A program made the translations under genes and the position numbers. From Candidatus Aerophobota bacterium (GTDB taxonomy: Bacteria > Aerophobota > Aerophobia > Aerophobales > AE-B3A), in NCBI GenBank assembly GCA_004376485.1, contig SOJT01000083.1, positions 1 through 11,765 on the forward strand: 11,765 nt of DNA, in the 5' to 3' direction. Positions 8,429 to 11,765 of this stretch are shown one piece after another. How positions within the stretch are numbered: position 1 is the first letter of the stretch; each line of letters starts with the position of its first letter. Below the pieces are notes generated by a model, which did not search any database, was not told the DNA's origin, and saw only the letters and a program-made list of their open reading frames with translations.

Positions 8429-9756
8429 TATCTTTCCTTCAACACTTCCCAGGCTCGAAGAAGCTGAAGGTCGTTAAGAATGTCATTTTCTCTATCTTTA
8501 TCCTCTTTCCGCAGGAATCTTCTCACCAGCTCCTCATCTGCGTCAATTCGCTCTTGATGTAGTTTTTGCATAAGATGACTTAAGTCTTCTTCCTCCCAGT
8601 GAGGGTAATCTCTCAGGAAATTCTTGATGGCAGTGGACTCTTGCAGATGTGATAGAATTTCCTTTTGCTTTTCCGTGGGCTCAAAAGCTTCAACGGTGAT
8701 GTCTGGTGCAATTCCTGTCTCTTCAATAGCTTTTCCTGAAGGAAGATGGTACCTGGCTATGGTTAAGATGATAGCTCCTCCGTTGGGCAAGGAGAATGTT
8801 TCCTGCACTACTTCCTTACCAAAGCTATTAGTTCCCACCAGAACTCCCCTTCCGTGATCCTTAATTGCTCCAGCTACGATCTCCGAGGCACTGGCACTTC
8901 CTTTATTGATGAGTACAGCTAAAGGTATATCGGGCAGCGCCTCTCCAGGTTGGGCATAATATACCTGGGAGGCGGCAGGATCTCTTCCTTCAATGGAAAC
9001 TATTTTCCCGGACTTCAAAAACTCATCAGCTACTTCTACAGCTTGCGTGAGAAGCCCGCCCCCGTTGTCCCTTAAATCAAGAATAAGAGCGGCGATGTTC
9101 TCCTGTTCAAATTCCTGAAGGATATCTTTTACATTCTGGGCCGTATTTCCACTCTCAAAATCGACAATTCTAAGGTAACCAACCTCTCTATCCAATTTTC
9201 TCTTTGTTACACTAAATTTCCTGATCGCAGCCCGGGTGAGAGTGAATTCCAAAAACTTTCCTTCTCTTCGAATAGTAAGCATCACCTCAGTTCCTACCTT
9301 ACCCCTGAGTCTGTTGACCAGCTCCTGCAGGCTAATTTCTTTAGTGGAACTGCCATCTACAGCGCTAATCTGGTCTCCTGCTTTAAGACCAACCTGCTCA
9401 GCCGGAGTTCCCTCCAGGACATTAAGGATAGTAGGGAAGCCATCTTTAGTGGCAATGCCAATTCCCAGTCCTCCCAGTCTTCCTTCTTGTTTCATCTGTC
9501 GTATCTCATAATCGGCAGGGCTTACCCAGGAGGAATAAGGGTCATCCAGGGATTCGAGCATTCCTTTTGCTGCCCCTTCAATGAGCTTAGAAGGGTCTAC
9601 TTTTTCTATATACCGGCTCTGGATAATCTCATAGATTTCTAATAAAGGCTCGAGGGGCCCAAAGAGCTCTTCCGGCATTTCAGCTCTCACCAGGAGGAAG
9701 CCTCCCATAATCAGGCCAAGAGCTGCTAGTAGGGCCAACCATCTCTTTTTTTTCAA
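8428..9756 (-). CDS. ctp: C-terminal processing peptidase (S41 family, PDZ domain)
   Basis: A periplasmic serine protease of the CtpA/Prc family, which trims or degrades proteins from their C-terminal ends. I start it at the TTG at 9756 (442 residues), because AAGGAGG lies 8 nt upstream and the product then begins MKKKRWLALLAALGL, a proper signal peptide with cleavage near VRA. The longer ATG reading frame from 9807 has no ribosome site and would bury that signal. From the TTG, the PDZ domain covers about 92-175 (GLGIGI, AGDQISAVDG). The S41 core follows, with LDLRDNGGG at 226-234, Ser289 in GSASASEI as nucleophile and Lys314 in SFGKEVVQ as general base, with Gln318 nearby. The usual second Gly after that Lys is Glu here. 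About 80 charged residues follow the core. The deacetylase start overlaps its stop. Confidence 0.93.
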   Translation of the reverse strand: MKKKRWLALLAALGLIMGGFLLVRAEMPEELFGPLEPLLEIYEIIQSRYIEKVDPSKLIEGAAKGMLESLDDPYSSWVSPADYEIRQMKQEGRLGGLGIGIATKDGFPTILNVLEGTPAEQVGLKAGDQISAVDGSSTKEISLQELVNRLRGKVGTEVMLTIRREGKFLEFTLTRAAIRKFSVTKRKLDREVGYLRIVDFESGNTAQNVKDILQEFEQENIAALILDLRDNGGGLLTQAVEVADEFLKSGKIVSIEGRDPAASQVYYAQPGEALPDIPLAVLINKGSASASEIVAGAIKDHGRGVLVGTNSFGKEVVQETFSLPNGGAIILTIARYHLPSGKAIEETGIAPDITVEAFEPTEKQKEILSHLQESTAIKNFLRDYPHWEEEDLSHLMQKLHQERIDADEELVRRFLRKEDKDRENDILNDLQLLRAWEVLKER

Positions 9757-9764
9757 AATTATTC

Positions 9765-9771
9765 CCTCCTT
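9765..9771 (-). promoter_or_regulatory. ctp ribosome binding site
   Basis: On the minus strand this reads AAGGAGG, close to the ideal anti-Shine-Dalgarno match and the strongest in the window. It lies 8 nt before the TTG at 9756. It is what places the ctp start there and not at the ATG at 9807, which has only an AT-rich stretch upstream. Confidence 0.8.
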
Positions 9772-9815
9772 AACCAAATACCTTACTTTTTTCTCTGGAT
9801 TTGCCATTTTTCAAA

Positions 9816-9824
9816 TTTATATCA
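9816..9824 (-). promoter_or_regulatory. Possible extended -10 promoter for the ctp run
   Basis: On the minus strand this reads TGATATAAA, an extended -10 (TGn followed by TATAAA). No good -35 hexamer is found 16 to 18 bases upstream. Transcription would start near 9809, giving a leader of about 53 nt before the ctp TTG. A dyad-symmetric hairpin overlaps the spacer and -35 zone. The -10 match is fair, but the promoter is unproven. Confidence 0.35.
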
Positions 9825-9826
9825 GC

Positions 9827-9855
9827 AGTCTCTTAAGCAGGTTCTGCTAAAGACT
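9827..9855. other. Imperfect inverted repeat between the PHP gene and ctp
   Basis: The arms AGTCTCTTAAGCAG (9827-9840) and CTGCTAAAGACT (9844-9855) pair around a GTT loop. AGCAG and CTGCT are perfect, and the outer AGTCT/AGACT pairs after a small bulge. On the plus strand a T-run follows, as in a rho-independent terminator, but no plus-strand gene reads into it. On the minus strand it comes 25 nt after the PHP stop without a U-tract. It could be a weak terminator, a transcript-stabilising stem, or an operator overlapping the candidate ctp promoter. Confidence 0.45.
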
Positions 9856-9880
9856 TTTTCTTTCTGGAGGGAGTGTGACA

Positions 9881-10543
9881 TTAGCTGTTTTTCGAATAGA
9901 GCTTTTTGACTAATCCTTGAGAGTTTTCTATAATCTTGCTTACTTTCAGGGCGGGGAGCCCCGCGCCTAAAAGAATTTCTTGTGCCTGCTCTAGCGTGAT
10001 GAGATCTTGGGCTGCATGAGCGTCGGTATTCAAAATGAGCTCCGCCCCAAGGCTGGTAGCGAGTCTCGCTACGTGACCATTGGTCAGACAGTGTCCGGAT
10101 CGAGTGGATATCTCCAGAAATAATCCCCGTTCCCTGGCTATCCTTACTTCCTCTTCTGAGATGATACCGGGATGAGCTAGAATGTCGATATCGGCATCCA
10201 GAGCCGCTCTATTGGTACCCCGGGGAACAGGCTCAACTATGGTTTCCCCATGTACCAAAACCAAAATAGCCCCTTTTTCTCTGGCTTTTGAGGCAAATTC
10301 AGGAATAAGGGGAGGAGGAAGATGGGTAAGCTCAGCTCCGGGAATGACCTGAATTCCTTTTTCTATACGGTTAATTTTCTCACAAAACTCAGCTATCTGA
10401 GGAACAACCAAATCTAAATTAGATAGATCCACATGGTCGGTGATCCCTAAAACCGTGTATCCTTTAAACTTTGCTCTCTGCACTAATTCTGCCGGGCAGA
10501 GTTCTCCATCACTGAGTAGAGTATGAGTATGCAGGTCAATCAA
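9881..10543 (-). CDS. PHP-domain phosphoesterase (histidinol-phosphatase-like)
   Basis: A 220-residue PHP-superfamily metallohydrolase. The trinuclear metal ligands can all be placed: His5 and His7 in DLHTHT, Asp12 in SDG, His37 in ITDH, Glu71 in GAELTH, His98 in VHGE, His124 in AHPG, and Asp174 and His176 in NTDAHA. The family hydrolyses phosphate esters; histidinol phosphatases and YcdX-like proteins are relatives. No histidine-pathway gene is nearby, so the substrate is open. It is a single domain with no signal peptide, hence cytoplasmic. The start is a TTG giving MIDLHTHT, exactly where family members begin, with GGGAG 10 nt upstream. A promoter with a perfect TATAAT ends about 27 nt before the start codon. 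The ctp run follows after 124 nt. Confidence 0.88.
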   Translation of the reverse strand: MIDLHTHTLLSDGELCPAELVQRAKFKGYTVLGITDHVDLSNLDLVVPQIAEFCEKINRIEKGIQVIPGAELTHLPPPLIPEFASKAREKGAILVLVHGETIVEPVPRGTNRAALDADIDILAHPGIISEEEVRIARERGLFLEISTRSGHCLTNGHVARLATSLGAELILNTDAHAAQDLITLEQAQEILLGAGLPALKVSKIIENSQGLVKKLYSKNS

Positions 10544-10569
10544 ATCTATCCATCTCCCTATAATCTCGA

Positions 10570-10601
10570 ATTATACTAGCATATCTTATCCTTCCTGTAA
10601 A
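10570..10601 (-). promoter_or_regulatory. Candidate promoter of the PHP gene
   Basis: On the minus strand the -10 is a perfect TATAAT (10570-10575). A TTTACA (10596-10601), one mismatch from TTGACA, lies 20 bases upstream of it. The spacer is longer than the usual 17. Transcription would start near 10563, about 20 nt before the TTG start of the PHP gene. The TATAAT is the best -10 in the window's intergenic DNA. Confidence 0.55.
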
Positions 10602-10659
10602 GTTACCTCATCGAGATTTCCACAGGCGTAAGTAATTATGTAAAGCCCATTCCCTAGTT

Positions 10660-10709
10660 AGATATCTCTCTGATCCACTGCCTTAGCGTATTAGCGGAGA
10701 TATCTCTCT
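10660..10709. repeat. Two direct copies of AGATATCTCTCT
   Basis: The 12-mer AGATATCTCTCT occurs at 10660-10671 and again at 10698-10709, with a 38-base period. Each copy contains the palindrome AGATATCT; the right copy extends to the 10-base palindrome GAGATATCTC (10697-10706). Between them, TTAGCG is also repeated twice. Outer GTTAG and CTAAC also give the pair an inverted relationship. The arrangement resembles operator or iteron-like sites. It lies between the DnaA boxes and the PHP promoter. Confidence 0.6.
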
Positions 10710-10725
10710 AACCCTTTGGCTATAG

Positions 10726-10755
10726 TTATTAACAGAGTTATCCACATTATCCACA
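10726..10755 (+). promoter_or_regulatory. Tandem DnaA-box cluster, possible oriC or DnaA-controlled region
   Basis: Two perfect TTATCCACA boxes abut at 10738-10746 and 10747-10755. A third, TTATTAACA at 10726-10734, has one mismatch. Weaker relatives lie on the same strand at 10616-10624 (ATTTCCACA) and 10671-10679 (TGATCCACT). The 9-mer is the established bacterial DnaA consensus. The intergenic region (10544-10767) also has the AGATATCTCTCT repeats and a promoter. No dnaA or dnaN is in the window, but gyrB and gyrA lie about 5 kb away. Whether this is an origin or a DnaA-regulated promoter cannot be decided here. Confidence 0.6.
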
Positions 10756-10767
10756 GAGAAGGGGAGG

Positions 10768-11765
10768 TTAAAAACCGAGATTAGGCTGGACATCCAGGGA
10801 AGGAGGAGAAGTTAGTCCCTCTCTCATCTTGGGGTAGGCACAGGCAGCTATCATAGCGGCATTATCCGTACACAGAGAGGGGGGAGGAAGGAAAATCTTG
10901 AGGTCCTTAGGTTTTTCCTTTTGAATGAAGGAGCGAAGAAAAAGGTTCGAGCTCACGCCCCCACCTAATACTATCTTCTTCACTTTCTTTAGCGAAGCTG
11001 CTCTGAAGACTCTCTCTGCTAGAACTTCGGCTATTTTTGTCTGAAAACTTGCGGCAAGATCAGCCGTGGGAATAGAAGCCCCTTCTTTTTCTAAATCCAT
11101 GACATAGTAAAGAACAGCTGTCTTTATACCGCTGAAGCTAAAATCAAAGGTATCCTCTTTGAAACGAATGGAAGGAAGAGGTATGGAGCGTGGCCTGCCT
11201 TCTCTGGCCACTTTCTCAATGATGGGGCCTCCCGGGTATCCTAAATTGAGGATTTTGGCCACTTTATCGAAAGCTTCCCCCACAGCGTCATCTCTGGTAG
11301 CACCCAATACCTGGTAATTTCCCTTACCAGAAAGAAAAATGAGCTCGGTGTGGCCTCCGGAAATAACCAGCCCCACAAAAGGAGGACGAAGATGAGGGTG
11401 GCTAAGAAAATTAGCATAGAGATGAGCCTCAAGATGATTAATTCCTATTAGGGGAACTCTCAAACTATAGGATATTCCTTTAGCTACTGTGAGTCCCACC
11501 AGGAGAGAACCTAGGAGCCCTGGTCCGAAAGTTACAGCAATACCATCCAGGTCTTCTAACTTCATCTTTGCTTCTATTAAAGCCTGTTTTATAACGGGGA
11601 CGATTTTTTCTACATGGCTTCTGGAGGCTACTTCGGGTACAATACCACCAAATTGCCGATGCAGTTCAATCTGGGAGCTGACTACGTTGGAGAGGATTCT
11701 CTTCCCATCCACCACCACCGCAGCAGCCGTCTCATCGCAGGATGTCTCTATACCCAGAATTACCA
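10768..11765 (-). CDS. tsaD: tRNA N6-threonylcarbamoyltransferase TsaD (start codon at window edge)
   Basis: TsaD transfers the threonylcarbamoyl group from TC-AMP to A37 of ANN-decoding tRNAs, working with TsaB and TsaE. The frame is open to the last base: VILGIETSCDETAAAVV is encoded in 11715-11763, and the remaining two bases read as the end of a codon NTG, almost certainly the start. A full length of 332 residues results, normal for the family. A GTG at 11718 would cut off the conserved N-terminus and is wrong. The metal-binding HLEAH has His111 and His115, the same numbers as in E. coli. SGGHTEL at 136-142, GATRDDAVGEAFDKVAK from about 155, GGGVSSN near 268 and TDNAAMIA with Asp301 complete the ASKHA-type active site. 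No terminator hairpin follows its stop, so read-through into the DnaA-box region is possible. tsaB and tsaE are not in the window. Confidence 0.97.
   Translation of the reverse strand, partial: VILGIETSCDETAAAVVVDGKRILSNVVSSQIELHRQFGGIVPEVASRSHVEKIVPVIKQALIEAKMKLEDLDGIAVTFGPGLLGSLLVGLTVAKGISYSLRVPLIGINHLEAHLYANFLSHPHLRPPFVGLVISGGHTELIFLSGKGNYQVLGATRDDAVGEAFDKVAKILNLGYPGGPIIEKVAREGRPRSIPLPSIRFKEDTFDFSFSGIKTAVLYYVMDLEKEGASIPTADLAASFQTKIAEVLAERVFRAASLKKVKKIVLGGGVSSNLFLRSFIQKEKPKDLKIFLPPPSLCTDNAAMIAACAYPKMREGLTSPPSLDVQPNLGF

Noticed and set aside
10536..10553. A five-codon ORF (ATG at 10553) overlapping the PHP start, as a possible regulatory leader peptide.
   Set aside because: The purine-rich site directly abuts its ATG, with no spacing for initiation; the overlap looks accidental.

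Overview
This window comes from a bacterial chromosome of moderate GC content, with genes densely packed on the minus strand. One small gene at the left edge lies on the plus strand. An outer-membrane-type beta-barrel protein, a PDZ/S41 processing protease and a YibQ-type deacetylase together suggest a diderm (two-membrane) bacterium. Arginine is often encoded by AGA/AGG and TTG start codons are frequent. The gene order does not match a model organism I know. An uncultivated diderm lineage (Aerophobetes- or Omnitrophota-like) is possible, but that is inference and the phylum is not established. I see no transposon, prophage, CRISPR array, defence system, tRNA or rRNA.

Layout from right to left, in the direction of transcription of the minus-strand genes: tsaD (tRNA t6A modification; its start codon is cut by the right edge); a 225-bp intergenic region with two perfect tandem DnaA boxes, a repeated AGATATCTCTCT element and a good promoter; a PHP-domain phosphoesterase; a 124-bp gap with a hairpin or dyad and a possible extended -10 promoter; then a tight run of ctp (C-terminal processing peptidase), a YibQ-like polysaccharide deacetylase, an unrecognised beta-barrel protein, accA, gyrB, gyrA and fabD. 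From ctp to gyrB the junctions are a 1-nt overlap or gaps of 1 to 18 nt. The gyrB-gyrA gap is 74 nt and the gyrA-fabD gap is 9 nt. At the left edge, a plus-strand cysteine-rich DUF6485-type gene converges on fabD.

The minus-strand run combines envelope maintenance (protease, deacetylase, barrel), fatty-acid synthesis (AccA and FabD: malonyl-CoA formation and malonyl transfer to ACP) and DNA supercoiling (GyrB and GyrA). Co-transcription would link envelope growth to chromosome topology, but this is inferred from spacing only.

The genes are ordinary and intact, and I found no clear new system. Most worth checking are the DnaA-box cluster (possible oriC or DnaA-controlled promoter), the unrecognised barrel protein inside a housekeeping operon, and several start-site corrections: ctp at a TTG with a strong Shine-Dalgarno, accA at an ATG one base after the barrel stop, and tsaD extending to the window edge.
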